This document shows positions 45,464 through 55,379 of a stretch of 64,000 nt of DNA, piece by piece. Numbering within the stretch: position 1 is the stretch's first letter; every line of letters starts with the position of its first letter. The stretch comes from an uncultured Paenibacillaceae bacterium. GTDB lineage: Bacteria; Bacillota; Bacilli; Aneurinibacillales; Aneurinibacillaceae. Below the pieces are notes generated by a model, which worked only from the letters and a program-made list of their open reading frames with translations, was not told the DNA's origin and did no database searches. The translations under genes and the position numbers were made by a program. The DNA is taken from NCBI GenBank assembly GCA_946478845.1, contig CAMLDI010000003.1, positions 135,340 to 199,339 on the forward strand, given 5' to 3'.

Positions 45464-48400
45464 TCACCCTATAAAAAAACTTCCATTTAAGAATTGCAAA
45501 TCCCGATTTAACTTATCTACATCCCCTTCATGGACTATTTTCTTTTTGGATACGTTATATGCCTTATTTTCAAAAGGATAGGTAGGCAAAAGAATTCGTT
45601 TTTCTTTCTTTTCAAATAAGAGTCCTGGATTAAATTTGACACCCAGCGTGTAAAGCCTTGCCATAACCTCTAGCATGGATTCATGGAAATTCACTCCAAT
45701 GACGTGATCTGGCAAGGATTCTTTGCCAAAGTGAAGAATCACATCTCCTTTCCCAGCGTATTCCCTCCATGCATCATCATTTTCTAATTCTATTAATGAA
45801 CAATTCCAATCAGATTCTTTGATGATTGCCTCTCCTACACGAATTCCACTGTTTGTATAGAAGACATGAGCAGGTTGAATACCATATTTAGCTAACAAAA
45901 TCCCTTTATTATATTGAGCAGAAAAATCATTCTTTCCATCAAGGAAAAAATGAACAGGAGTCTGCCTGTTAGGATTGGATCTCCCTTTTATTAACTCAGG
46001 AAGATTTTCCCCTTTTTCTATTCCCTTCAAAACACTTAATAAATGGTCTCTGGATTTTATGATTATGGCATATTTGTGGGCCATTTCCTTCTGTCCATGA
46101 TTCATGGTGTAACAAATCGAAGAAACAGGAACTTCAGGATGATTTTCAACATAAGTTCCTAACTGATTTGCCACTTTCTTAATAACTTCTTCCGTCCTTC
46201 CACTAAGGAACAAAACATAAGGTGGTTCTTGTTCTTTACTATTAAACCCTTCGGAAAGCACTTTTGGAGCTTCTTCAAGAATAACATGGGCATTTGTCCC
46301 ACCAAATCCAAATGCATTTACCCCTGCTCGTCGGGGGATTTCCCCTTCCCTTTCCCATGGCCGCGGCATTTTATCCACCACATAAAAAGGAGATTCGGAA
46401 AAATTAATGTTTTTATTAGGTTCCTCAAAATGAATAGTATGAGGAATCTTTCCATGTTTCATAGCAAGAACCACCTTCATTAAACTGATAATTCCTGCAG
46501 CTGAAAGCATGTGGCCGATGGATGATTTAACGGATCCAATTCCACAAAATCCCTTTTTACTTGTAAAGGAGCGGAAAGCCTGAGCCATAACTTCTACTTC
46601 AATGGGGTCCCCCAGAGGTGTTCCCGTACCGTGGGTTTCCACATAAGAGACTGTCTCAGGATGAATTCCCCCGTTTAAATAGGCCTGCCGTATTGCATCT
46701 GCCTGCCCTTGCGGCCTGGGTGCGGTAATGCCCTGGGAATGGCCATCATTGTTGATTGCCGACCCTTTAATCACCCCATAAATAGTATCTCCATCTTCGA
46801 TAGCCTGCTGTAATGGTTTGAGGAGTACTGCACCAGCCCCTTCTGATAACACCATCCCATCAGCTCGTTGATCAAAAGGATAACAAACCCCTGTCTGGGA
46901 CAACGCTGTCACCCTGCTTAAACAAACAAAGGGTGTCGGTGTTAAATTCAGATTAACACCTCCTGCAATAGCCATTTCAGCCTGGCCTTGCCGAATGCTC
47001 TCACAAGCATGATGTAGAGCGACCAGCGAAGAAGAACAGGCAGTGTTCACAATCATACTGGGACCTGTTAAATTTAAACAATGGCTCACCCTTGCTGCCA
47101 CTTCATTTAATCCGTTTCCTGCAATGGCATCAGCCACAAGTTCCCCAGGATCCAGTATCCCTACGATTTCACTTAAAATCGCCTGGCGATCCTCATGGGA
47201 CAAACGAAGAAAAACATCATGATTTTCCAAACTTTCTTTAATCAGCATATAGGATCGGTACCCAATGAAATGTTCCATATAGCTGTTTTGTTCTGTTCCC
47301 ACAAAAACACCAATCTTATTGGTTCGATGTTTCCCCCCATACCCTGCCTGTTGCAAAACTTCCCAGGCAATTTGTAAGAAGATGCGCTGTTGTGGATCTG
47401 TTACCTCTGCCTCTTTAGGGGACATTCCAAAGAACAAAGGATCAAAGTCATAAGGTTGATCAATAAATCCGCCGTGTTTTGTATTGGTTGTATGCAAGGA
47501 ATGGGGATCTTGACTATAATGTTTTTCCATATCCCAGCGATCTGCAGGAACTTCCTGAATCATACATTTTCCCTTTTCAAGAAGATCCCAGTATTCATCA
47601 AGATTCTTTGCCCCTGGAATACGAAGGCTCATTCCAATAATGGCAATATCCTGTGTCGGAGCATGATATTTTTCCGAATCTAAATCTACTGTTAATGTTT
47701 CCTCACGATCATTTACAAATGCTTTTTCCAAATAATCTGCCAGCGCCTCCGGTGTTTGATATTCAAATAATAAGGTAGGGTAAAGCTCCAAGTTTAACCT
47801 TTTTCCAATTTCCCCAATCACCTTTGTCGCTCTCATGGAATCAATGGATAAATCAAGAAAGTTCATACTAACTTCTAATTGATTTACAGGCACATTGATC
47901 TCACTGGCAATCACTTCATACACAATCCTTCTCATTTCGTTGGCAGATTTATAAGAAATTTGCCCCTGCATGCCCTCAGAAGTTTCCGTTGTTCCGACCG
48001 TAATCTGATTTACCACAGATTCTCTGATAAGATCATAAATGTGGATTACATTTTGTTGATTATAGTGTAATGCCTGTAGAAATGCCTGGCTTGCTTCCTT
48101 TGAAGGCAGGGGTTGCAGCTTTTGTGCTTTTACAGCCATCACAGATAAATGACCAAAAAGAGCCCCCATCCCATTTTCATTTTTTTGATCATCCCAAAGG
48201 GAATAATTCATAGACAAATAACGTACCTTTTTCTGATTTTTTCCCCGATACACACTATAGTTATTTAAAAAGGAATTTGCTGCTGCATAATCTCCTAATC
48301 CAGCTGCCCAGGACTTTTTCGAAGCAGAAACGGAAGAGAGAGTGACAAAAAATTTCAATGGTTCTTCCTTTGTCAATTGATCTACAATAATAGTCCCTTT

Positions 48401-51400
48401 CACCTTTGGATTTAAAACGTCTCTTATTTCATCTAGGTCCTTTTGCAAAAGTTTCACAAAAGAAGGATTAACCACACCAGCCCCATGAACAACCCCGTGG
48501 ATTGAACCTTTTGTCCTTTTGACGTCTTCAATCATTTCTGCCATTTCTACCTGATCAATCACATCCACAGAATAATAATCTACCTGGGCCCCCAGTTCTC
48601 TCAGTTCTTCCATAAGAGATACTGGAGCAGTTTCCCTTCTGCCTGTTAAAACCAAATTCACTTTTGCCTGAGTAGCTAAGGTCCTGGCAATTTCCCCACC
48701 AATATGACCGGTGCCACCTGTGATTAAATAGGTTTCTCCCTCTTGAATGGCCAATTCTTCCCTATTTTCACCTACAGCGGCTTTCTTAAGAGAACGAACA
48801 TATCGTTTTCCGCCACGAATGGCTACAATGGATTCTTCATTTATTTTCTGATTTAATTCATGGATCACAGTCCCAACCCATTGGACTTCCTGTGCATCGT
48901 ACTCGGCAAAATCCATATCTAGAATACGGGTATTTATCCAGTCATAATCCAAATCCAACCCATTGCCCAGAGCAATAGTTATTCCCTGATGAGGATCCTC
49001 TGCCAACTCTTCATCCAAAATAGAAAATGCCTTGTTGGTCAAAATCATTACCCGAACCTGTGCCACTGTGCGTTCAACCAGAGCTTGTCCAATGAATAAT
49101 AAACTATAGGCACTTGTAAATAGCCGGATATCATCTATTAGAAGTTGATTGGGTTCAACACTCTCATTTCCTATATTCCATAAATGAAGAATAGCAGCAA
49201 TGTCTCCCGGAATATGTTGCAGCAACTTTATATAATGGCCAGAGTTTTTGGGATCAATTACAAAATTGCGGTTCCCATCAAAATAAAATTCATAACCAGG
49301 AATAATCGAATAAACAGGATTTCTCTCACTATCCACCCTGGTTTCAATTTCTTTTCCTCTTCTTTGTTGATGATCAAATAAAAGAATAGCACCCTTGCCT
49401 ATCTCATCAAGTTCTGTTTCTTCTTCTTGTTGCCAATTCCATTCATAAAACCACTGATGAACCTTTTGCCCATCTCCAAAGTCTGGCTTAAAGGTTTTCC
49501 CCTCAAAAGGATAGGATGGCAATTGGATTTTATGATAAGAATAATCTTTATACCACTGATCCCAGGAAATCTGTACCCCTAAATTAAAGAGATTTCCTAG
49601 TATTTCACAAAGCATATCCCATGAATCCTTTTTGCGATCAAGGGTAGGGAGAATGATTTTATTTGGATAAGCAAGGATTCCTTTTGCCATTCCAGTAAGA
49701 ATTCGATCCGGTCCTGCTTCTATAAGAATAGAAACACCTTTATTTAGGACATAGTTGATACTTTGTTCAAACTTTACAGCCCCTAAAATATGATATACCC
49801 AATAATCTGCATCCATTAACTCACTCATATATTCCCCGGTCACATTAGAAACAATGGGAATGGAAGGCTTATGAAAGGTTGTCTTTTCTAACTCTTTTCT
49901 AAATAAAGGCAACATGGGATTCATGAGAGGGGTGTGGAATGCCTGGGATACCTTCAATCGTTTAAAAGGAATTCTTTTCTCTTCAAGTTTCTTTAAAAAT
50001 CCCTCCATGGCATCTTTTTCCCCGGATACAACCTGATGTGTCACATTATATCCTGCAACCCATAGAGAATCATGGAATTGTTCAAGTAATACTTCCATGG
50101 CAGAACTGGATGTGAAGACTGCGGCCATGGTTCCAGCTGTTTTTAATTCATGCATTAATTTCCCTCTGATTGCCACAAGTCTCGCTGCATCTGGTAAAGA
50201 TACAACCCCTGCCAGACAGGCTGCCACCCATTCCCCTACACTGTGCCCTAACATACAGAATGGTTTCACGCCAACATCCATTAAGATCTTTCCTATAGCA
50301 TAATCAATGGCAAATACAACAGGCTGGGTAATATTCGTCTGTGCCAGTACCCTTTCATCTGTACCATCACCATAGATTAAGTCAGTAATCTTTTGTTGCA
50401 GATAAGGGTAAAAAGCCTCTGAACATTCATCTACCACTTGTTTAAAAGAAGGAACAAGCTGATACAATTCCTTCGCCATCCCTACATACTGTGAACCCTG
50501 TCCTGTAAACATAAGCGCGACTTTAGGGGAATGATAATAAGACAATTCATTCCTTACACCTTTACCAAGGAAACTCTTTAGCTCTTCAATGGTACCTGCA
50601 ACAAAGCTAGAACGATAAGGCAAAGAAGTACGGGTTACATTTTCCGTATAACACACATCCCCCAGAGATACTTCTTTATGTCGTTCCAAGTATTCCTTTA
50701 AATTTTCCATCTTTTTCCCAAGAGCTAATTCCGTATGGGCAGATAAGCATAGGACATGCTTTGGGTGTTCTTTCGGGTTTTCTGCCAAGACCGGTTCAAC
50801 GGACGGCGCTTCTTCTACCACTAAATGACAATTGGTTCCACCAAAACCAAAGGAATTAATGGCAGCTCGTCTGGACATCCCCATCTTTACTTGCCATTCT
50901 TGAGGTTCAGAAACTAAATAAAAAGGCGTCTGCTCCCATTTAATCATCGGGTTGGGCGTTGATACATTCACACTATGGGGAATTTTTTTATGGGTTAAAG
51001 CCAACACCGTTTTAATAAAACTGGCAATGCCAGCGGCACCTAAAAGGTGGCCGATATTAGCTTTGACCGATCCAATGGCAATGGATTGAGGATTGACATG
51101 CCATCTGCCGAAAGCTCGATCCATCGCCCGGACTTCGCTGGGATCACCGATTTTTGTCCCGGTTCCATGAGCTTCTACCATTTGAATGCTAGCAGGGCTA
51201 ATCCCCTTTTCTATATATAATCTTTCAATGACTTCCCGTTGCCCATCAGGATTGGGTGCCATAACCCCTATAGAATGGCCATCATTGTTTATTGCGCTGG
51301 CCTTGATGACAGCATAAATAGAATCCTGATCAGCCAGAGCTTTTGTTAAAGGTTTTAACATGACTAAACCCGCACCTTCTCCAGGGATGAATCCATCCGC

Positions 51401-54211
51401 TTGGGCATCAAATACCCTGGATTGTCCACTGGCAGAAAGGGCTTCAGCCTGGCTAAAATAAAGGTAGGGGGTAGGGGTTAAAAGAAGATTAATTCCTCCG
51501 GCAATTGCAACCTCACTTTCTCCACGTTTTAATGATTCACAAGCCATATGTAAAGTGACCAGAGAGGAAGAACAGGCAGTATCAATCACCATGCTTGGCC
51601 CCTTAAAGTTAAATTCTTGGGATGTACGAGAGGCAATCATGTTCAATAAATTATCTACAAGAATATTCGGGTGAACGTCTGTCACGCCAAATTTTGTTTT
51701 CCATTCTTCCAGAATGGCCTCCTGTTGTTCTTTCGTAAGGGATGAGAAACTAACAAACCCTTGCAAATTCAAACGATTCAATGTATTTAAATGATGTTCA
51801 TAATAAGTATTTGCCCCAGCCCCAATAAAAAGCCCCACTTTTTGCCCACTTAAATGGTCCTTTCCATAACCAGCCTTTTCAATCAGTTCAAAAACCATTT
51901 CCAACATCATTCTCTGTTGAGGATCCATAATTGCTGCTTCTTCTTCGGAAATATGAAACAGATTAGCATCAAAATCATAAGGACTATCAATAAAAGCTCC
52001 TTTTTGGCAATAGGTTTTTCCAAATTCCCTGAAAGGTTGATAATATTCATCTCGATCCCAGCGGTCTACAGGAATATCCCGAATACTGCATTTCCCTTCC
52101 ATCAGATTCGTCCAGAACTCTTCTGAATTTGCTGCATCAGGAAAACGGCATGCCATTCCAATAACCGCAATTTCTTCCTCTTCGCCATGGATTATTTCCC
52201 TTGTTGCTGCAATTTCTCTATTAGGAGTGGTATATCCTTGTGCTATTTGTACGAGATATTCATCCATTTCCTTAATGGTGCGACAACGAATTAATAGATC
52301 ATGACTTAAGGATAAAGATAGCTCGTCCTCAAGGGCCCCCAATACTTGAACTGCTTTAATGGAGGTTCCCCCTAACGACATAAAAGGTTGATTTTCTGAA
52401 ATGGTTTCTAAAGGACGTTCCAAAACTTTTGCCCATATTTCACGAATTAAATTCGTATATACTCCCATTTCCACGGGTTCCTTTTCTTTAATCGTAAATA
52501 AATCTGTACCTAATAGAGTACGATCTTTATATTCATTGCTTTTAAAAGCTTCAACAAGAACAAACCGTTGTACTTTTCCGCTGGTTGTTTTCGGAATAGA
52601 TTTAATCAAACAAACATAATCAATGGGGATCCCCATGGCTTCATTCACATGGCTTAAAATTTTTCTGTACATGCCTTTCATTACTTCTTCAGGAAAACGA
52701 AGGGTAGAAAAAAGAGCCACTTTTTCCTTTCCTTCCTTTTCATCATGCCAACCGCATACAGCCACTTTCCCTGGTTTAACTCCTTCGACAGTATCGATCA
52801 CACCTTCAATATCATGGGCATAATAATTCTGTCCATTAACGAAAATAATATCTTTTAACCTGCCGGTAATGGTGATTCGGCCATTGACCATAAAACCCAT
52901 GTCTCCGGTTTTTAACCATTTTTCTTGAAAAGATTTATTAGTCACCTCAGGATTATTAATATAACCTGAGGTGACATTTCTACCTCGAATTTGGATTTCC
53001 CCTGCTACTCCTTCTGGCACTATTTCTCCAAATTCATCAACCACACGTATATCTAATCCTGGAATAGGATAACCTTCATCAACCAATAAAAGAGCATTCT
53101 CATTTATTCTTTTGCTTTCCATCATTTTATTCTCACTAACCAGGGTTGCCCGATCTAAGGAATGTACTAACGGTTCACTTTCTAGCGGGGGAAAACACAC
53201 GCCCAAACAAGCTTCAGCCATCCCATAAACGGGAAACATGGCTGTTTTCCCCAATCCGCATTGATCTAATTCTGCCATAAACTCTTCCATGACAGCTACA
53301 GATATAGGCTCTGCACCATTAAACAATAATCGAATAGACCGAAGGTCCCAGGTCATATAGTTCTTTGGTTTTGCCCGATTGAGAAGCAATCGATACCCAA
53401 AGTTCGGAGATCCTGTAACCGTTGCTTTATATTTGGTTACACTATCGAGCCATAATGTTGGCCTTTTTACGAAAGTAAGGGGATGAATATTATACTGATT
53501 GATCCCTATTGCTGTGGGCGTTAAATGAAACCCGATCAGACCCATATCATGATGGTATGGCATCCATGCCAACATGCTATCACCCTGGTTTAAATTCGCA
53601 CCTCTAACCATACCTTCAATATTAGTTAATAGATTATCATGGGTAAGAATGATCCCTTTAGGTGTACTTGTGCTGCCTGAACTAAACTGAATCATTGCCG
53701 GTGTGTCTTTCTGTGCAAGATATATTTCCCCTACCTTCTCAGAATGGAGAAGGGAATCAACATTTATGATTTTCATTCCCTCTAATTGAAGGTTTTTTTC
53801 CAAATGTTCATCTGATATCATGTAAGGTTTTTCAAGGATATTCCATACCGTGGAAAGCTTAGTTAATGGGGTAGTTTCCTTGCCGATGATTGTAGGATAA
53901 GCCAGAGGGACTGGAATCATGCCACCTAAGACACATGCCCAAAAAGATGCAATGAATTTTTCATTTTCATCAAGTACCAGTAAAACATACTGTCCTTGCT
54001 TCAATCCTTTTTGTTGCAATCCTCCAAGGACATGAAGAGATTGATCGAAGAGAGCAGCATAGGAAAGAAACTTTTCTTCCTTATTCGTATGGATAAATGT
54101 AATTCCCTTTCCTTTTTTATTTTCAGCCGCTTCGATTAACAATAATGCGATATTTTCCTTTTTACAGAACTCACTGGTGATCTCTTTCCCCATTGCAATA
54201 GATAATCCCAT
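45464..54211 (-). CDS. Hybrid starter/PKS megasynthase: FAAL-ACP-KS-AT-KR-ACP-KS-(decayed AT)
   Basis: A 2915-aa multienzyme. Order with rough residues: fatty acyl-AMP ligase 20-575 (SSGSTSTPKG; PYHHDMGLIG), ACP 585-655 (Ser617 in GGTSIK), KS 680-1135 (Cys880 in DTACSSS, His1015, His1055), AT 1230-1545 (GHSVGEW, Ser1324; His1426), KR 1600-2010 (GGTGHIGGE; Tyr1975), ACP 2090-2165 (Ser2125 in IDSM), KS 2185-2650 (Cys2392, His2526, His2567), then about 260 residues with the KS-AT linker and the post-AT LPTYPFENKAY but no AT active site. No DH, ER, final ACP or thioesterase is present. It would activate a fatty acid and add a malonyl-type unit reduced to beta-hydroxy; the second extension needs the ACP of the NRPS-like protein and the discrete AT. 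ATG 54211 (AAGGGGAG) overlaps the MFS gene by 41 bp. Confidence 0.93.
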   Translation of the reverse strand: MGLSIAMGKEITSEFCKKENIALLLIEAAENKKGKGITFIHTNKEEKFLSYAALFDQSLHVLGGLQQKGLKQGQYVLLVLDENEKFIASFWACVLGGMIPVPLAYPTIIGKETTPLTKLSTVWNILEKPYMISDEHLEKNLQLEGMKIINVDSLLHSEKVGEIYLAQKDTPAMIQFSSGSTSTPKGIILTHDNLLTNIEGMVRGANLNQGDSMLAWMPYHHDMGLIGFHLTPTAIGINQYNIHPLTFVKRPTLWLDSVTKYKATVTGSPNFGYRLLLNRAKPKNYMTWDLRSIRLLFNGAEPISVAVMEEFMAELDQCGLGKTAMFPVYGMAEACLGVCFPPLESEPLVHSLDRATLVSENKMMESKRINENALLLVDEGYPIPGLDIRVVDEFGEIVPEGVAGEIQIRGRNVTSGYINNPEVTNKSFQEKWLKTGDMGFMVNGRITITGRLKDIIFVNGQNYYAHDIEGVIDTVEGVKPGKVAVCGWHDEKEGKEKVALFSTLRFPEEVMKGMYRKILSHVNEAMGIPIDYVCLIKSIPKTTSGKVQRFVLVEAFKSNEYKDRTLLGTDLFTIKEKEPVEMGVYTNLIREIWAKVLERPLETISENQPFMSLGGTSIKAVQVLGALEDELSLSLSHDLLIRCRTIKEMDEYLVQIAQGYTTPNREIAATREIIHGEEEEIAVIGMACRFPDAANSEEFWTNLMEGKCSIRDIPVDRWDRDEYYQPFREFGKTYCQKGAFIDSPYDFDANLFHISEEEAAIMDPQQRMMLEMVFELIEKAGYGKDHLSGQKVGLFIGAGANTYYEHHLNTLNRLNLQGFVSFSSLTKEQQEAILEEWKTKFGVTDVHPNILVDNLLNMIASRTSQEFNFKGPSMVIDTACSSSLVTLHMACESLKRGESEVAIAGGINLLLTPTPYLYFSQAEALSASGQSRVFDAQADGFIPGEGAGLVMLKPLTKALADQDSIYAVIKASAINNDGHSIGVMAPNPDGQREVIERLYIEKGISPASIQMVEAHGTGTKIGDPSEVRAMDRAFGRWHVNPQSIAIGSVKANIGHLLGAAGIASFIKTVLALTHKKIPHSVNVSTPNPMIKWEQTPFYLVSEPQEWQVKMGMSRRAAINSFGFGGTNCHLVVEEAPSVEPVLAENPKEHPKHVLCLSAHTELALGKKMENLKEYLERHKEVSLGDVCYTENVTRTSLPYRSSFVAGTIEELKSFLGKGVRNELSYYHSPKVALMFTGQGSQYVGMAKELYQLVPSFKQVVDECSEAFYPYLQQKITDLIYGDGTDERVLAQTNITQPVVFAIDYAIGKILMDVGVKPFCMLGHSVGEWVAACLAGVVSLPDAARLVAIRGKLMHELKTAGTMAAVFTSSSAMEVLLEQFHDSLWVAGYNVTHQVVSGEKDAMEGFLKKLEEKRIPFKRLKVSQAFHTPLMNPMLPLFRKELEKTTFHKPSIPIVSNVTGEYMSELMDADYWVYHILGAVKFEQSINYVLNKGVSILIEAGPDRILTGMAKGILAYPNKIILPTLDRKKDSWDMLCEILGNLFNLGVQISWDQWYKDYSYHKIQLPSYPFEGKTFKPDFGDGQKVHQWFYEWNWQQEEETELDEIGKGAILLFDHQQRRGKEIETRVDSERNPVYSIIPGYEFYFDGNRNFVIDPKNSGHYIKLLQHIPGDIAAILHLWNIGNESVEPNQLLIDDIRLFTSAYSLLFIGQALVERTVAQVRVMILTNKAFSILDEELAEDPHQGITIALGNGLDLDYDWINTRILDMDFAEYDAQEVQWVGTVIHELNQKINEESIVAIRGGKRYVRSLKKAAVGENREELAIQEGETYLITGGTGHIGGEIARTLATQAKVNLVLTGRRETAPVSLMEELRELGAQVDYYSVDVIDQVEMAEMIEDVKRTKGSIHGVVHGAGVVNPSFVKLLQKDLDEIRDVLNPKVKGTIIVDQLTKEEPLKFFVTLSSVSASKKSWAAGLGDYAAANSFLNNYSVYRGKNQKKVRYLSMNYSLWDDQKNENGMGALFGHLSVMAVKAQKLQPLPSKEASQAFLQALHYNQQNVIHIYDLIRESVVNQITVGTTETSEGMQGQISYKSANEMRRIVYEVIASEINVPVNQLEVSMNFLDLSIDSMRATKVIGEIGKRLNLELYPTLLFEYQTPEALADYLEKAFVNDREETLTVDLDSEKYHAPTQDIAIIGMSLRIPGAKNLDEYWDLLEKGKCMIQEVPADRWDMEKHYSQDPHSLHTTNTKHGGFIDQPYDFDPLFFGMSPKEAEVTDPQQRIFLQIAWEVLQQAGYGGKHRTNKIGVFVGTEQNSYMEHFIGYRSYMLIKESLENHDVFLRLSHEDRQAILSEIVGILDPGELVADAIAGNGLNEVAARVSHCLNLTGPSMIVNTACSSSLVALHHACESIRQGQAEMAIAGGVNLNLTPTPFVCLSRVTALSQTGVCYPFDQRADGMVLSEGAGAVLLKPLQQAIEDGDTIYGVIKGSAINNDGHSQGITAPRPQGQADAIRQAYLNGGIHPETVSYVETHGTGTPLGDPIEVEVMAQAFRSFTSKKGFCGIGSVKSSIGHMLSAAGIISLMKVVLAMKHGKIPHTIHFEEPNKNINFSESPFYVVDKMPRPWEREGEIPRRAGVNAFGFGGTNAHVILEEAPKVLSEGFNSKEQEPPYVLFLSGRTEEVIKKVANQLGTYVENHPEVPVSSICYTMNHGQKEMAHKYAIIIKSRDHLLSVLKGIEKGENLPELIKGRSNPNRQTPVHFFLDGKNDFSAQYNKGILLAKYGIQPAHVFYTNSGIRVGEAIIKESDWNCSLIELENDDAWREYAGKGDVILHFGKESLPDHVIGVNFHESMLEVMARLYTLGVKFNPGLLFEKKEKRILLPTYPFENKAYNVSKKKIVHEGDVDKLNRDLQFLNGSFFIG

Positions 54212-55379
54212 CCTGTGTCTCCCCTTCATAAATAAGTTGGCTTGCATAATTTCTTTTGGCAATCATTCCAATAAGAAGCAAAGCAAAAAGGAATAAACAA
54301 AGACTAAAAATATAGTGATTTCCAAAATACCCCATCACAAGAGACGAAAGAAAAGGACCTGCCGTAGATCCTAAACCATAGGACACATTAAAAAGAGCTG
54401 TACCTGAAGGCATTTCTTTTTCATTTAAATTTTGCACAGACAAGGCAAGAGTTAATGGATAAATGGGGCCCACTGTAAATCCTGCAATAAAAGAAAAGAC
54501 CAATTTGCTTAGAAAATTGCCAAATAAGATAATTCCCAGAATGGCAAAGATGGAAATAACTAAAGAAATGATTAAGCATTTTTCCCGCCCAATTTTATCC
54601 CCAAGATAAGTGACAGGTACCGCCCCAATCATGCTGCCCAAAACGAAAATCCCCAGAGCATACCCAATTTGGGAAAGATCAATATTTAGATTTAATAAGT
54701 ATAGAGGGTATAAAGAAACCAGTGTTGTTTCAGAAAATCCATAGGCAAATACCCCATATAAAGGCATCACGATTTTCGTAAAAACCTTTTCCTCTGAATG
54801 TGGGGAAATCACCATAATCCCTTTCAGTATGAAATAAATAAGGATTATCCCTAATCCAAGGCTTATAGCACTAAAAATAAAGGGTAGTTTATCATTCAGT
54901 TCATAGATCATAGGTCCTTCAACTGAACTAATGACAAAGCCAAAAGCATAACATAATGTGTAAATTCCACTGACTACTGCCCGATTTCCATTTTCTGTTA
55001 ACTGATGCAAGGCAGTTTGCACACCAACCAAATTAAAGCTTATGCCAATCCCCATAATGGACATTAAGGCAAACCAAAGAAAAGGAATCTTTACAAAAGG
55101 AAAAAGAATTGCACAAAGTGCTGTGAATAATAGACCTATAATGATAGGTTGAGTCAAATCTCTCCCTCTCATTTTCCTGTCTCCAAATATAGATCCCATC
55201 ACCATAGCTAAAAAGAAAGAAGAAGAAATAATCCCAATCCAGACAGGGCCGACACCTTGTTTATTCATATGGGTGGTTGCAAGGGGAGAGATAATCCCCA
55301 TTGCACCTCCCACAAGCAAGGCAATACAATAAATCACCCATTTTTTATTCCCAAATAATCGCCTAATTTTATTTTCCAT
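54171..55379 (-). CDS. MFS transporter of the biosynthetic cluster
   Basis: A 402-aa major facilitator protein with 12 hydrophobic segments, typical of drug-proton antiporters (FGDRKMRGRD in the loop between helices 2 and 3; YLGDKIGREK as its second-half repeat). Placed between the two megasynthase genes and overlapping both (11 bp and 41 bp), it is part of the operon and is most likely the exporter of the product, or gives self-resistance. Family is certain, substrate inferred. Confidence 0.88.
   Translation of the reverse strand: MENKIRRLFGNKKWVIYCIALLVGGAMGIISPLATTHMNKQGVGPVWIGIISSSFFLAMVMGSIFGDRKMRGRDLTQPIIIGLLFTALCAILFPFVKIPFLWFALMSIMGIGISFNLVGVQTALHQLTENGNRAVVSGIYTLCYAFGFVISSVEGPMIYELNDKLPFIFSAISLGLGIILIYFILKGIMVISPHSEEKVFTKIVMPLYGVFAYGFSETTLVSLYPLYLLNLNIDLSQIGYALGIFVLGSMIGAVPVTYLGDKIGREKCLIISLVISIFAILGIILFGNFLSKLVFSFIAGFTVGPIYPLTLALSVQNLNEKEMPSGTALFNVSYGLGSTAGPFLSSLVMGYFGNHYIFSLCLFLFALLLIGMIAKRNYASQLIYEGETQDGIIYCNGERDHQ

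Noticed and set aside
48300..49500. Dehydratase or enoylreductase domain in the PKS between AT and KR
   Set aside because: The region has no HxxxGxxxxP motif or second nucleotide-binding loop; it fits the structural half of the KR.
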